Counted from the stretch's first letter, positions 23,275 through 32,017 are shown. The stretch: DNA of 64,000 nucleotides from Sphingomonas sp. LR60 (GCF_036855935.1 NZ_JASPFK010000001.1:3412501-3476500); one strand, 5' to 3'. Numbers and translations: made by a program. The notes: generated by a model from the letters alone, not told the origin.

Positions 23275-23302
23275 GTCATCCCGGACTTGGTCCGGGGCGA
23301 TG
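23275..23302. repeat. Half copy of palindromic repeat, family D
   Basis: GTCATCCCGGACTTGGTCCG followed by GGGCGATGG is a single hairpin arm (CCGGAC-TTG-GTCCGG) in the 89 bp between the sugar dehydrogenase and corC-like genes. Related arms are at 40796, 54170, 56776 and 60469. Confidence 0.7.
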
Positions 23303-23306
23303 GCGG

Positions 23307-24221
23307 TCAGTCCTCGACCCCCTCCGGCACCGGCACCGGCGGATGGAGGCGCAGGCGGTTGATGCGGCGTTCGTCGGCGTCGGTCACCTCGATCCGCCAG
23401 CCGCTGGGATGGTCGATGCAGGTGCCGGCCTCCGGGACATGCCCGGCGAGCACCGCGGTGAGTCCGCCGATCGTATCCACGTCGCTCTCAGCCTCGGCCA
23501 GCCGCGCGTCGACGGTGGTGCCGACATCCTCCAGCTCGACGCGCGCATCGACATCCCATGCGCCGCCGTCGAGCGGGACCAGCAGCACCTCGGGCGCGTC
23601 GTCATGCTCGTCCTCGATCTCGCCAACGATCTCCTCGATGAGATCCTCGATCGTCACAAGGCCTTCGGTGCCCGAATATTCGTCGAGCACGATCGCGAGG
23701 TGGATGCGCGACTGGCGCATGTCGGCGAGCAGATCGAGCGTACCGCGGCTCATCGGCACGTAGAGCGGCTGGCGGATCAGCGCCTGGATATCGGTGGGCC
23801 GCTCGCCGCCCGCCGCGAGGATCGCGAATACGTCCTTCAAATGGACCATCCCGACGACTTGGTCGAGATTGCCACGATAGACCGGCAGACGGCTGACCCC
23901 GGCTTCGTGGAACACGTGGACGAGATGGTCGAAGGTTGTCGCTTCCTCGACCGCGATCACGTCGGCGCGCGGCACGCCGACATCGCCGGCGTCGCGCTCG
24001 CTGAAGTGCAGCAGGTTGCGGACCATCTGCCGCTCCAGCTGGGTCAGATCGCCCTTGATCTCGGGGGCGGGATCTTCCTCGTACCGGTCGATCGCCTTCT
24101 CCAGCAATTCGCGCAAGGTCGCCTCGCGCGGCTCGCCGAAGATCATGTTGCGCAGCCCGGTCCACAGGCCGCCTTCATGGTGCTCGCCGCCGTTCGCGGC
24201 GCTACTTCGGTCGTCGGCCAT
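23307..24221 (-). CDS. corC: CBS-domain protein of the CorC/HlyC family (hemolysin-like, transporter-associated)
   Basis: A cytoplasmic protein with a tandem CBS pair and a C-terminal CorC_HlyC domain; in enteric bacteria CorC is linked to Mg and Co efflux. It has 304 residues from MADDRSSAANGGEHHEGGLW. The CBS pair spans VGVPRADVIAVEEATTF to IHLAIVLDEYSGTEGLVTIE, and the CorC_HlyC domain starts around residue 215. No membrane segment is present, so it is the CorC rather than the CNNM/YfjD layout. A TTG 15 bp upstream overlaps the ybeY stop and is an alternative start. It is the last gene of the ybeY operon; lnt, its usual next neighbour, is 13 kb away. Confidence 0.88.
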   Translation of the reverse strand: MADDRSSAANGGEHHEGGLWTGLRNMIFGEPREATLRELLEKAIDRYEEDPAPEIKGDLTQLERQMVRNLLHFSERDAGDVGVPRADVIAVEEATTFDHLVHVFHEAGVSRLPVYRGNLDQVVGMVHLKDVFAILAAGGERPTDIQALIRQPLYVPMSRGTLDLLADMRQSRIHLAIVLDEYSGTEGLVTIEDLIEEIVGEIEDEHDDAPEVLLVPLDGGAWDVDARVELEDVGTTVDARLAEAESDVDTIGGLTAVLAGHVPEAGTCIDHPSGWRIEVTDADERRINRLRLHPPVPVPEGVED

Positions 24222-24232
24222 GGCCGTTGGGT

Positions 24233-24742
24233 TCAATCCTCGCGTATCAGATAGGGGTCGGCAATGCCCAGATCGGCCAAAGCGTCGCGCTCGATCTGCT
24301 CCATCGCGTCGCCCTCGTCGTCGGTCATATGATCATAGCCTAGCAGATGCAGGCAGCCATGCACCACCAGATGCGTGAAATGATCGGCCGTGGCGATGTT
24401 CCGCTCCGCCGCCTCGCGCTCGCAGACGCCGTGGGCGAGGACGATGTCGCCGAGCAGCACCTCGCCATCGTCGCTGTTCTGGCTGACGGTGTCGATCAGG
24501 TCGGGCTGGACCATCGGGAAGGACAGGACGTTGGTGGGCTTGTCCTTCTGCCGATACTGGCGGTTCAGCTCCTGCACCTCTTCATTGGTGGTGAGGCGGA
24601 CGCTGATCTCGACATGCGCGGGGGTGGTGATGAGATCGCCGTACGGCGTCCGCGCGATCGCGGCACGCGCGGCGGCGAGCGCGCGCGCGTCCCAGTCGGT
24701 ATCGGGCCACGGCTCTTCGCGGGTGAGTTCGATGTGGATCAT
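24233..24742 (-). CDS. ybeY: Endoribonuclease YbeY (rRNA maturation factor)
   Basis: A single-strand endoribonuclease needed for 16S rRNA 3'-end processing and ribosome quality control. It has 169 residues. The three zinc histidines lie in the invariant HLVVHGCLHLLGYDH (near residue 125), and the preceding TNVLSFPM and LLGDIVLAHGVCEREA are also family signatures. The ATG at 24742 follows the vapC stop by one base, so translation is likely coupled to the toxin gene that separates it from phoH. The stop overlaps or lies just before the corC start. Confidence 0.95.
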   Translation of the reverse strand: MIHIELTREEPWPDTDWDARALAAARAAIARTPYGDLITTPAHVEISVRLTTNEEVQELNRQYRQKDKPTNVLSFPMVQPDLIDTVSQNSDDGEVLLGDIVLAHGVCEREAAERNIATADHFTHLVVHGCLHLLGYDHMTDDEGDAMEQIERDALADLGIADPYLIRED

Positions 24743-24743
24743 G

Positions 24744-25142
24744 TTAGCCGAGGTCCGTGTGGGAGAAGTCGTTGCCCTTGTAGAGCAAGCGCGCGCCATT
24801 GGTTCTGGCGCAGGCATAGGCGAAGCAATCGCCCATGTTGAGTTGTGCGGGGTGTCCGGTGCCTTTGCCGTAGCGCGCGGCCGCATCGATCGCGATCTTG
24901 GCCTCGCGCTCCCCGGTCACGACAGGATGCAAATCAAGCCTGTCGATCAAGATGCCGAGTTCACCGCGCGCTTCATCAAGTGACAAAGTGCGCTTGCGCG
25001 CAATCGCAAGGACAGCCTCCCATTCGCCCGTCGCGCAGTAGAGGCGATCGTCATGCTCATCCAGTCGCGCGGCCAGCGCCCGGGCGTCATCTTCCTTCAC
25101 CGCCATGGCGACGAGCGCCGACGCATCGACCAAGATGGTCAA
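24744..25142 (-). CDS. vapC: VapC-type PIN-domain toxin
   Basis: A PIN-domain ribonuclease toxin of a type II system. It has 132 residues, beginning MTILVDASALVAMAVKEDD with the first catalytic aspartate in VDASALVA. Further acidic residues are in the glutamate of TGEWEAVLA and the aspartate of LNMGDCFAYACART, and the C-terminus has LLYKGNDFSHTDL. All of these match the VapC pattern. It overlaps the antitoxin gene by 4 bp. Targets of VapC enzymes are usually tRNAs or rRNA; this one cannot be predicted. Confidence 0.92.
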   Translation of the reverse strand: MTILVDASALVAMAVKEDDARALAARLDEHDDRLYCATGEWEAVLAIARKRTLSLDEARGELGILIDRLDLHPVVTGEREAKIAIDAAARYGKGTGHPAQLNMGDCFAYACARTNGARLLYKGNDFSHTDLG

Positions 25143-25393
25143 TCGTCGTCTTCGTCGTTGAGGCTGTCGTAAAAGGCCTTGTCCGCTTCCAGGCCGGTCG
25201 GTTCGCCAAGCTTGTGCGTACGCCAGAACTCTTCCAGCACCGTCACGGCCGGACGTCGACTGCAGGGAGCCTTACGCTCGAGTTCGTGGGTCAAGGCCAA
25301 CTTGACTGCCGCGGTTTTCGTTAGCCCCCGTACCGACGCCAGCCGCTCGGCGAGCCGGTTTGTCTCTTCATCCTTGATGTAAAGCGACGCCAT
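25139..25393 (-). CDS. vapB: VapB-type antitoxin
   Basis: An 84-residue antitoxin. The N-terminal half (MASLYIKDEETNRLAERLAS, then VRGLTKTAAVKLALTHELER) is a ribbon-helix-helix DNA-binding domain of the transcription factor PSK family. The acidic C-terminus, ending SLNDEDDD, would wrap the toxin. It is followed by vapC with a 4-bp overlap. A direct repeat GGTATATCCC / GGATATCCC in the 48 bp upstream is a good candidate for its own operator. The pair sits inside the otherwise conserved phoH-ybeY operon. Confidence 0.9.
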   Translation of the reverse strand: MASLYIKDEETNRLAERLASVRGLTKTAAVKLALTHELERKAPCSRRPAVTVLEEFWRTHKLGEPTGLEADKAFYDSLNDEDDD

Positions 25394-25403
25394 GCCAGCC
25401 TCC

Positions 25404-25435
25404 GGTATATCCCGCCAAGCTAAGAAGGATATCCC
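25404..25435. promoter_or_regulatory. Candidate vapBC operator
   Basis: Two near-identical near-palindromic sites, GGTATATCCC (25404-25413) and GGATATCCC (25427-25435), lie 23 bp apart, about two helical turns, in the 48 bp between phoH and vapB. This placement fits autoregulation by a VapBC complex binding as a tandem of dimers. Confidence 0.45.
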
Positions 25436-25441
25436 TACGCG

Positions 25442-26440
25442 TCAACCGGACACCCCCTCATACGCCTCGACGATCCGGCCGACGATCGGATGGCGCACCA
25501 CGTCGGCGGCGGTGAACCGGCAGAGCGAGATCCCATCCACCCCCTCGAGCCGGGTCGTCGCATCGGCGAGGCCGCTGGCACCGACGCCGCCGGGAAGGTC
25601 GGTCTGGTTGGGATCGCCGCAGATCACCATCCGGCTGTTCTGCCCGAAGCGCGTCAGGAACATCTTCATCTGCGCCGGCGTGGTGTTCTGCGCCTCGTCG
25701 AGGATCACGAAGGCGTCGCCCAGCGTCCGGCCGCGCATGAAGGCGATCGGCGCGATCTCGATCTCTCCGCTCGCGATGCGCCGCTCGACCTGCTCGGCAG
25801 GCAGGCAGTCGTAGAGCGCATCGTAAAGCGGGCGAAGATAGGGATCGACCTTCTCCTTCATATCGCCAGGCAGGAAGCCGAGCCGCTCGCCCGCCTCGAC
25901 CGCGGGACGCGACAGGATCAGCCGCTGCACGCTGCCCGCGATCAACTGCGCCACCGCCTGCGCGACCGCGATATAGGTCTTGCCGGTGCCCGCCGGGCCG
26001 AGCGCGAAGATCATGTCGTGGGTGGTCAGTTCGCGCATGTAATGCGCCTGCGCGGGCGTGCGCGGGACGATCGTCTTCTTGCGCGTGCGGATCATCACCG
26101 AGGGTGCCGGGCTGCGCTCCGCGGAGATGATCCCGTCGAGCACCGGCTCGGCCGCCATCGCGATCGACGCATCGACCAGGCCGGTGTCGACCTCCTCACC
26201 GCGCTGGATCCGTGCATACAGATCGTGGAGCACGTCGCGCGCCAAGGCCACCTGTTCCGCGGTCCCCTCCAGCCCGACGCGATTGCCGCGCGCGGTGATA
26301 TAGACCCCCAGCCGGTTCTCCAGCGCCACCAGATGCTGGTCGTACTGGCCGAAGAGTCGGCTCAGCAACTGCGGGCGATCGAAGACGACCTCGACGCGCG
26401 AACGCTCGCCCGCCTGGGCGGGGACGGGTTTACGGCTCAT
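25442..26440 (-). CDS. phoH: PhoH-family ATPase
   Basis: A cytoplasmic P-loop ATPase, often encoded beside ybeY and thought to act in RNA metabolism. It has 332 residues from MSRKPVPAQAGERSRVEVVF. An N-terminal KH-like region precedes the ATPase. Walker A is ALGPAGTGKTYIAVAQ near residue 150, SRPAVEAGERLGFLPGD follows, and Walker B is FVILDEAQNTTP. The frame stays open upstream of the chosen ATG but is not family-like there. The gap to miaB is 249 bp and shows no gene. vapBC follows instead of the expected ybeY. Confidence 0.95.
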   Translation of the reverse strand: MSRKPVPAQAGERSRVEVVFDRPQLLSRLFGQYDQHLVALENRLGVYITARGNRVGLEGTAEQVALARDVLHDLYARIQRGEEVDTGLVDASIAMAAEPVLDGIISAERSPAPSVMIRTRKKTIVPRTPAQAHYMRELTTHDMIFALGPAGTGKTYIAVAQAVAQLIAGSVQRLILSRPAVEAGERLGFLPGDMKEKVDPYLRPLYDALYDCLPAEQVERRIASGEIEIAPIAFMRGRTLGDAFVILDEAQNTTPAQMKMFLTRFGQNSRMVICGDPNQTDLPGGVGASGLADATTRLEGVDGISLCRFTAADVVRHPIVGRIVEAYEGVSG

Positions 26441-26689
26441 GCGGCTCCTGTGGCGATGGGCGACACGCGGCAGATCGCCGCAAGGGGCGAGATAAGAGCA
26501 ACGCGTGACGGCACAATGGCATCGCGGGTGAATGTGGCAGGCGTCGTGCCCGTGGGGAAGGTGAAATCGACATGCCCACCGCTCCGCCGCTCGCCTCGAG
26601 CAGGGATCGAGCGCAGCCGCCATCCCGTGTCGAGAGGTCGCCTCCGCCCTCCCCTATCTCGATACGAACGCGTGAAGAATGAAAGCGAC

Positions 26690-28039
26690 CTACGCCGCCG
26701 CCAGCGTCCGCACTTCGCCGGTCAGCGACAAGGGTCCGGCCTGCGTCAGCGTCACGTCGAGCACGTCGCCGATCGCATGCGGGCCGACGACATGCACCGA
26801 TTGCAGCCACGGCGACTTGCCGAGCCATTGCCCCTCGCGCTTGCCGCGGCGTTCGATCAGCACGCTACAGTCGCGACCGACAGAGGCAGCATTGAACGCC
26901 GCCTGATCGCGGTTGAGCGCAGCCTGCAGGCGCTGGAGGCGTTCGTCCATCACCTCCGCGGCGACTTGCTCGCCGAGCGTCGCCGCCGGGGTGCCGGGGC
27001 GTGGCGAATATTTGAAGCTGTACGCCTGCGCATAGCCGACCGCATCGACGAGGCTAAGCGTCTCGGCGAATTCGGCCTCGGTTTCGCCGGGGAAGCCGAC
27101 GATGAAATCGCCCGACAGCGCGATATCGGGACGCGCGGCGCGAATGCGGTCGAGCAGGCGCAGGTAGCCGTCGCGGGTGTGCTGGCGGTTCATCGCGCGC
27201 AGCACGCGGTCGCTGCCTGCCTGCACCGGAAGATGAAGGAACGGCATCAGCGTCTCGACATCGCAATGCGCGTCGATCAGCCCCTGCGCCATGTCGTTGG
27301 GATGGCTCGTCGTGTAGCGGATCCGCGCCAGCCCCGGAAGACGATCGAGCGCGCGGATCAGGTCGTGGAGTCCCCGCCCTTCGCCATCGGTCCAGGCGTT
27401 GACGTTCTGCCCGAGCAACGTGATCTCGCGCGCGCCGGCATCGACCAGCGCCTTGGCCTCGTCGACGATCGCCGCGAACGGCCGGCTGATCTCCGCGCCG
27501 CGCGTATAGGGGACGACGCAATAGGTGCAGAATTTGTCGCAGCCCTCCTGCACGGTCAGGAACGCGCCGGGCGCGACCTTCCGCCGCGCCGGGAGCGCCG
27601 CGAATTTGGAGGCGAGCGGCATGTCGGTGTCGAGCGCTGCGGTGCCGCTGACCGCATCGGCGACCAGCTTGGGCAGATTGTGATAGGCTTGTGGCCCGAC
27701 GACGACATCGACCTTGGCGCGGCGGACGATCTCCTCGCCCTCGGCCTGCGCGACACAGCCCGCGACCGCGATCATCGGCGAGCGGCCCTCGGCACCCGCG
27801 ACCTTGCGGACGCGGCCGATGTCCGAATAGACCTTCTCGGTCGCCTTCTCGCGGATGTGGCAGGTGTTGAGCACGACGAGGTCCGCGGCATGGGCGTCGT
27901 CGGTGGCGACCATTCCCTCGGCCGCCATCAATTCGGCCATCCGCTCCCCGTCATAGACGTTCATCTGGCAGCCGAACGACTTGACGTGGAAGGTCTTCGG
28001 CGGCGTCTTCGGGGGCGGAGTCTTGGCAGGCACGGACAT
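26690..28039 (-). CDS. miaB: tRNA-2-methylthio-N6-dimethylallyladenosine synthase
   Basis: A radical-SAM methylthiotransferase that modifies A37 of tRNAs reading U-starting codons. It has 449 residues. The N-terminal UPF0004 domain begins [18 protein letters not shown] and holds the three auxiliary-cluster cysteines. The radical-SAM motif is [16 protein letters not shown] (CxxxCxxC), and the C-terminal TRAM domain has [15 protein letters not shown]. It is the first conserved RNA-maturation gene of the miaB-phoH-ybeY set, and its Fe-S requirement ties it to the suf genes upstream. Confidence 0.97.
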   Translation of the reverse strand: MSVPAKTPPPKTPPKTFHVKSFGCQMNVYDGERMAELMAAEGMVATDDAHAADLVVLNTCHIREKATEKVYSDIGRVRKVAGAEGRSPMIAVAGCVAQAEGEEIVRRAKVDVVVGPQAYHNLPKLVADAVSGTAALDTDMPLASKFAALPARRKVAPGAFLTVQEGCDKFCTYCVVPYTRGAEISRPFAAIVDEAKALVDAGAREITLLGQNVNAWTDGEGRGLHDLIRALDRLPGLARIRYTTSHPNDMAQGLIDAHCDVETLMPFLHLPVQAGSDRVLRAMNRQHTRDGYLRLLDRIRAARPDIALSGDFIVGFPGETEAEFAETLSLVDAVGYAQAYSFKYSPRPGTPAATLGEQVAAEVMDERLQRLQAALNRDQAAFNAASVGRDCSVLIERRGKREGQWLGKSPWLQSVHVVGPHAIGDVLDVTLTQAGPLSLTGEVRTLAAA

Positions 28040-28084
28040 GGCGCGCGCTTTAGCCGAAACGCGTCAGGCTGGCCAGCGCGCGGC

Positions 28085-28513
28085 TCATCGCTGTGTCTTG
28101 AGATAGGCGATCAGGTCGGCACGTGCGAGCGGATCGTGGATGCCGGCGAAGGACATCGTCGTGCCCGGCACGTCGCCACGCGGATCGGCGAGCCATGCGT
28201 CGAGCCGCCGGTCGTCCCAGACGCCGCGCTGCGCCTGCAAGGCGTCGGTATAGCCGAAGCGTGGACGGTTCTGCGCGATCGGCGCGCCGTAAACCCCGTG
28301 CAGGTTGGGGCCGTTACGATCCGCTCCGCCCGCCGCGATCGAATGGCAGGCGGCGCATTGGCCGAAGCGGCGTGCGCCGGCCTGCGCATCGGCGACCTGC
28401 ATCATTTGCGCCAAGGACGGGTTAGGCCCCAGCCGTGCGCGCCGCTCTGCGCTGTCGTCGCGCGAACAGGCGGCGAGCGCGAGTGCTGCGACGGCCGCGA
28501 GGCGCGGGTTCAT
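28085..28513 (-). CDS. Class I c-type cytochrome, probable lipoprotein
   Basis: A 142-residue mono-haem cytochrome c. The start MNPRLAAVAALALAACSRDD contains a lipobox (LALAAC) at about residue 16, suggesting a lipid-anchored periplasmic protein. The haem site is CAACHSIAAGG near residue 53, GPNLHGVYG is the usual loop after it, and the distal methionine is in PGTTMSFAGI. This resembles the cytochrome c2/c556-like single-domain type. It overlaps the acyltransferase stop by 4 bp (ATGA), an odd partner for RNA and lipid genes. It may simply be co-transcribed. Confidence 0.88.
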   Translation of the reverse strand: MNPRLAAVAALALAACSRDDSAERRARLGPNPSLAQMMQVADAQAGARRFGQCAACHSIAAGGADRNGPNLHGVYGAPIAQNRPRFGYTDALQAQRGVWDDRRLDAWLADPRGDVPGTTMSFAGIHDPLARADLIAYLKTQR

Positions 28514-29223
28514 GCCGCGGCTTCGATCTGTGCGCGAGCGGCGGCGGCAATCGCCTTGCGATCGCCTTCGGGTATGAAGGGGGTCAGGAAGTGCAGCGTC
28601 GCCACGAAGGTGCCGCGACGATTCAGGACGCGCCGGGCATGATCCGCGCCGTCCTCCGCACCGATCCAGGCCACGTCAGGGGTCGCCGCGCCGTAATCGA
28701 TGCGAACCGGCTGGACGCGCACACCGGGAGGTGGCGGCGCGAGCGCGGCGAGCAGCCCGGCCTTGAACTGTCCCAGCGTCACGCCGCCGCCGGTCGTCCC
28801 TTCGGGAAAGATCGCGATCGGCTGCGGGCCGGCGAGTTGCTCCCGGAGCGCCGCGACCTGCGCGTCGATGCCCATCCGGTCACCACGGCGGACGAACAAC
28901 GTGTTGTTGAGCGTGCACAGCCAGCCGACGAGCGGCGCATCGCGCAATTCCGCCTTGGCGACGAACGCCGCTCCGCTCGCGCCGGCCATGGCGAGGATGT
29001 CGATCCATGTCACATGATTGGCGAGCAATACCGCGTCGCGGCGCAACGGCGTACCAACGACAAGCACCCGCGCTCCGACGATCCGCGCGACCAAGCCGAG
29101 GAAGCGCCGCGGCCACGGCGAGCGCAACCGGAACAACCGCCAAATGCCGTGAAGTAGCAATGCGACGAGCAGTGCCGCCGCCAGCGCGGCCAACCGCCCC
29201 CAGCCTCGCGCGTTGAGCCGCAC
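28510..29223 (-). CDS. plsC: 1-acyl-sn-glycerol-3-phosphate acyltransferase
   Basis: Adds the second acyl chain to make phosphatidic acid at the inner membrane. It has 237 residues from GTG at 29223. An N-terminal hydrophobic helix (LAALAAALLVALLLHGIW) is followed by the catalytic HX4D box LANHVTWIDILAMAG. Glycerol-phosphate binding residues are in the FPEGTTGGG block, with NTLFVRRGDR between them. GTG is selected because it starts 1 bp after the fur stop; the longer frame would run inside fur. Acyl-donor type (ACP or CoA) is not evident. Confidence 0.9.
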   Translation of the reverse strand: MRLNARGWGRLAALAAALLVALLLHGIWRLFRLRSPWPRRFLGLVARIVGARVLVVGTPLRRDAVLLANHVTWIDILAMAGASGAAFVAKAELRDAPLVGWLCTLNNTLFVRRGDRMGIDAQVAALREQLAGPQPIAIFPEGTTGGGVTLGQFKAGLLAALAPPPPGVRVQPVRIDYGAATPDVAWIGAEDGADHARRVLNRRGTFVATLHFLTPFIPEGDRKAIAAAARAQIEAAA

Positions 29224-29224
29224 C

Positions 29225-29653
29225 TTAGTCCCTGCGGAGCGCGACGCCGTACAATTCCATGCGGTGATCGACGAGCCTGAAGCCAAGCCGCTCGGCAATG
29301 GCCTTTTGCAGGAGTTCAAGCTCCGGATCGACGAATTCGATCACCTTGCCGGTCTCGACATCGATCAGATGGTCGTGATGCGCCTCGGGCGAGGGTTCGT
29401 AGCGCGCACGGCCATCGCCGAAATCATGACGATCGAGGATGCCCGCTTCCTCGAACAGCCGCACGGTGCGATAAACGGTGGCGATCGAGATACCGGGATC
29501 GATCGCGGACGCGCGCGCATAGACCTTTTCCACGTCGGGGTGGTCCTCCGCCTCCGACAGGACGCGCGCGATGACGCGGCGCTGTTCGGTGATACGCAGG
29601 CCCTTTTCGTGACACAGCGCTTCGAGATCGATCTTGCGAGCCATGGCTGCCAT
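29225..29653 (-). CDS. fur: Fur-family metal-responsive transcriptional regulator
   Basis: A 142-residue Fur/Mur-type repressor. The winged helix contains GLRITEQRRVIARVL and ISIATVYRTVRLFEEAG. The metal-site motif is EAHHDHLIDVETGKVIEF. The C-terminal CxxC zinc pairs of some Fur proteins are absent, as in several alphaproteobacterial Fur/Mur proteins, so iron versus manganese cannot be decided. There are two in-frame starts, 29653 and 29644. It lies between rimI and plsC, a common sphingomonad arrangement. Confidence 0.92.
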   Translation of the reverse strand: MAAMARKIDLEALCHEKGLRITEQRRVIARVLSEAEDHPDVEKVYARASAIDPGISIATVYRTVRLFEEAGILDRHDFGDGRARYEPSPEAHHDHLIDVETGKVIEFVDPELELLQKAIAERLGFRLVDHRMELYGVALRRD

Positions 29654-29703
29654 GTAATGGATCGCGCTTGTTGCGAAAAGCGCTACCGACTCGCAAAAAC
29701 CGA

Positions 29704-30189
29704 TTATCGGTGAATTTCAAGGTCACGCGCATAGGTGTGCGCGTCGAATGCCTGTCCGTCACGGCCGCGATAATAGTTGCGGCGCACCCCGGCGTGGCGA
29801 AAACCGTGCGCGGCGTAGAGCGTGATCGCCGGGTTGTTGGCGCGCACCTCCAGATGCAGCTTCGCCACCCCGCGCCCCTCGCATTCGGCGATCACGCCGC
29901 GCAGCAATGCCGCCCCGACGCCGCTGCGGCGCGCGGGCGGATCGACCGCGATCAGCAGCAACTCGGCCTCGTCCATGATCGCGCGGACCAACGCGAAGCC
30001 GACCACCGCATCGTCGACACGCGCCAAAGTCAGCCAGACGCCGGGCATCGCGAGGATGCCGATGCATTGGCTGCGCGTCCACGCCTCCCCATAGCGGGGA
30101 TCGAAGGCAGCGAGCATGATGCGATCGACCGCCTCGGCATCCGCCGCGCCGCCGGGTGCCAGCTCGATCAGCCGCACCCGCGTGCTCAT
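29704..30189 (-). CDS. rimI: Ribosomal protein alanine N-acetyltransferase (RimI-like GNAT)
   Basis: A GNAT acetyltransferase expected to acetylate the N-terminal alanine of ribosomal protein S18. It has 161 residues. The acetyl-CoA motif A is LLIAVDPPARRSGVGAALLR, followed by LHLEVRANNPAITLYAAHGF and the terminal RRNYYRGRDGQAFDAHTY, all typical of RimI. It overlaps the tsaB stop by 4 bp, the usual tsaB-rimI pairing. Confidence 0.93.
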   Translation of the reverse strand: MSTRVRLIELAPGGAADAEAVDRIMLAAFDPRYGEAWTRSQCIGILAMPGVWLTLARVDDAVVGFALVRAIMDEAELLLIAVDPPARRSGVGAALLRGVIAECEGRGVAKLHLEVRANNPAITLYAAHGFRHAGVRRNYYRGRDGQAFDAHTYARDLEIHR

Positions 30190-30815
30190 GCGATTGGCGC
30201 GGCCGCGGCGGCCGGCAGCTTGGCGTCGGGTGCGCGGCCGTAGAACGGCACCGGCGGCAACGCGCGCGCCGCGGGCGGGAGCGACAATGCGTGGCGCGCG
30301 TCGGGCAAGGTGTCGTCGAGCGGTACGTCGGGGTCGAGCGCGGCGAGCCAGCGCGTACCGCTGCCGATCGCGCGACGGCCGTCCAGCGCGGCCAGCGCCG
30401 CCGCCGGGGTCAGCGAGCGCGGCGCGTCGAGCGCGGTGAAGGGAGCGGTGAAGCCCTGCATGAAGACCTCACCGTGCCCGCCTTCCATCACCACCGCAAG
30501 CGGGCGCGGATCGGCGGCGAGCGCGGCGACCGCGACCAGTGACGGCGCACCATAGCCGGCGACCTCCGCTCCCCAGCCGAACGCCAGCGCGCGCGCGGCG
30601 GCGATCCCGACGCGGATGCCGGTGAAGCTGCCCGGCCCGACATCGACCAGCACCCGGTCGGCGCGTCCGCCGTCGGGCAACGCCGCGATCATCGGCACCA
30701 ACCGCTCGGCATGGCCGCGCCCCACGACGTCATGGGTGTGCGCGATCAATTGCTCGTCTTCGAACAGCGCGACCGAGCAAGCGGCGGTCGCGGTGTCGAT
30801 CACCAAGGTGCGCAT
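30186..30815 (-). CDS. tsaB: tRNA threonylcarbamoyladenosine biosynthesis protein TsaB
   Basis: A non-catalytic ASKHA-fold partner of TsaD in making t6A37 of tRNA. It has 209 residues. The start [20 protein letters not shown] and the GPGSFTGIRVGIAAARALAF motif are diagnostic. The ATG shares one base with the nitroreductase stop (TGATG), and the gene overlaps rimI. The frame is open further upstream but runs inside the nitroreductase. The C-terminal part is alanine- and proline-rich. Confidence 0.95.
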   Translation of the reverse strand: MRTLVIDTATAACSVALFEDEQLIAHTHDVVGRGHAERLVPMIAALPDGGRADRVLVDVGPGSFTGIRVGIAAARALAFGWGAEVAGYGAPSLVAVAALAADPRPLAVVMEGGHGEVFMQGFTAPFTALDAPRSLTPAAALAALDGRRAIGSGTRWLAALDPDVPLDDTLPDARHALSLPPAARALPPVPFYGRAPDAKLPAAAAAPIA

Positions 30816-31408
30816 CAGGCGAAGCGGTTGAACGTCTCGAAGGCGGGACGCGGGCTGCGCGGGTGGAGCGTCGCGGGATCGCCATAGCCGAGCGTGGCGA
30901 TGAAGTTGGTGCGAACCGCGGGGGTGTCGGCGAAGAACGCCTTGTCGACCGCGCCGGCATCGAAGCCCGACATCGGTCCGATGTCCAGACCGAGTGCGCG
31001 GGCGGCGAGGATCAGATAGCCGCCCTGCAACGACGAATTGCGGAACGCCGACGCCTCGCGCAGCTCGCGATTGCCGTCGAACCAGCTCTTGGCGTCGGCG
31101 TGCGGGAACAGCTCGGGCAGATGCTCGTGGAACTCGACGTCCATGCCGAGCACGACGCTGACCGGCGCGTTGCGCACCTTGTCGCGGTTGGTGTCCGAAC
31201 AGGCGGCGGCAAGCTTCTCCTTGGCCTCGTCCGAAACGCACCACACCAGCCGCGCGGGGAGCTGGTTAGCCGAGGTCGGCCCCATCTTCACCAGGTCCCA
31301 GAGCGCGCGGAGCGTCTCCTCGCTGACGGGTTCGTCACGGTAGTGGTTGAAGGTGCGCGCAGAGCGGAACAGCTGGTCGAGCGCCTGATCGTCGAGCGGG
31401 GTGGCCAT
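30815..31408 (-). CDS. Nitroreductase-family protein (RutE/HadB-like malonic semialdehyde reductase)
   Basis: A flavin-dependent reductase of the RutE-like branch of the nitroreductase superfamily. It has 197 residues from [20 protein letters not shown], preceded by a good GGAG ribosome binding site that overlaps the alternative TTG start 12 bp upstream. [16 protein letters not shown] is the FMN-binding segment, and [20 protein letters not shown] with IGPMSGFDA is shared with RutE. No other pyrimidine-degradation (rut) genes are nearby, so the substrate is uncertain. Confidence 0.88.
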   Translation of the reverse strand: MATPLDDQALDQLFRSARTFNHYRDEPVSEETLRALWDLVKMGPTSANQLPARLVWCVSDEAKEKLAAACSDTNRDKVRNAPVSVVLGMDVEFHEHLPELFPHADAKSWFDGNRELREASAFRNSSLQGGYLILAARALGLDIGPMSGFDAGAVDKAFFADTPAVRTNFIATLGYGDPATLHPRSPRPAFETFNRFA

Positions 31409-31444
31409 CGGAAACTCCAATTGTCGGAAAAGGACAGCGCGCGA

Positions 31445-32017
31445 TCAGACCGCGCGGACCTCGGTCACCTCGGGGACGTAATGACGCAGCAACTGCTCGA
31501 TGCCGTTCTTGAGGGTCGCGCTGGACGACGGGCAGCCGGCACAGGCGCCCTGCATCCGCAGGAACACCTTGCCCTTGTCAAAGCCGCGATAGACGATGTC
31601 GCCGCCATCGTTGGCGACCGCCGGGCGGACGCGCGTCTCGATCAGCTCCTTGATCTGCGCGACGATGTCGGCATCCTCGGGGTTGTCGGCGAAGGTCTCT
31701 TCCTCGGCCGGCACGCTGAACCCAGCGCCGCCGGTGCGAAACAGCGGCATCTGCGCGGTGAAATGATCCATCAGGATCGCGAGCACATCCGGCTTCAGGT
31801 CGCGCCAGTCGACAGCGGGCGCGGCGGTCACCGACACGAAGTCCCGCCCGAAGAACACGCCGGTCACGTCGCCGAGCCCGAACAACGCGTCGGCGAGCGG
31901 GCTCGCCTCCGCCTCTTCGGGGGTGGCGAAGTCGCGCGTGCCGGCATCCATCACGGAGCGGCCGGGCAGGAACTTGAGCGTCGCCGGGTTGGGCGTGGCT
32001 TCGGTTTCGATCAGCAT
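31445..32017 (-). CDS. nfuA: NifU-family Fe-S carrier (Nfu)
   Basis: An Fe-S cluster delivery protein. It has 190 residues: an N-terminal Nfu_N domain beginning MLIETEATPNPATLKFLPGR, and a C-terminal NifU domain with the cluster-binding CxxC in RMQGACAGCPSSSATLKNGI. RPAVANDGGDIVYRGFD is also typical. It probably supplies clusters to radical-SAM enzymes such as the nearby MiaB, complementing SUF. A palindromic repeat lies upstream, between it and the hydroxylase gene. Confidence 0.94.
   Translation of the reverse strand: MLIETEATPNPATLKFLPGRSVMDAGTRDFATPEEAEASPLADALFGLGDVTGVFFGRDFVSVTAAPAVDWRDLKPDVLAILMDHFTAQMPLFRTGGAGFSVPAEEETFADNPEDADIVAQIKELIETRVRPAVANDGGDIVYRGFDKGKVFLRMQGACAGCPSSSATLKNGIEQLLRHYVPEVTEVRAV

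Noticed and set aside
25490-28642. A 1050-codon open frame on the plus strand over phoH and miaB
   Set aside because: It is antisense to two conserved genes, has a biased Arg/Asp/Gly composition and no family motif; high-GC antisense frames are expected.
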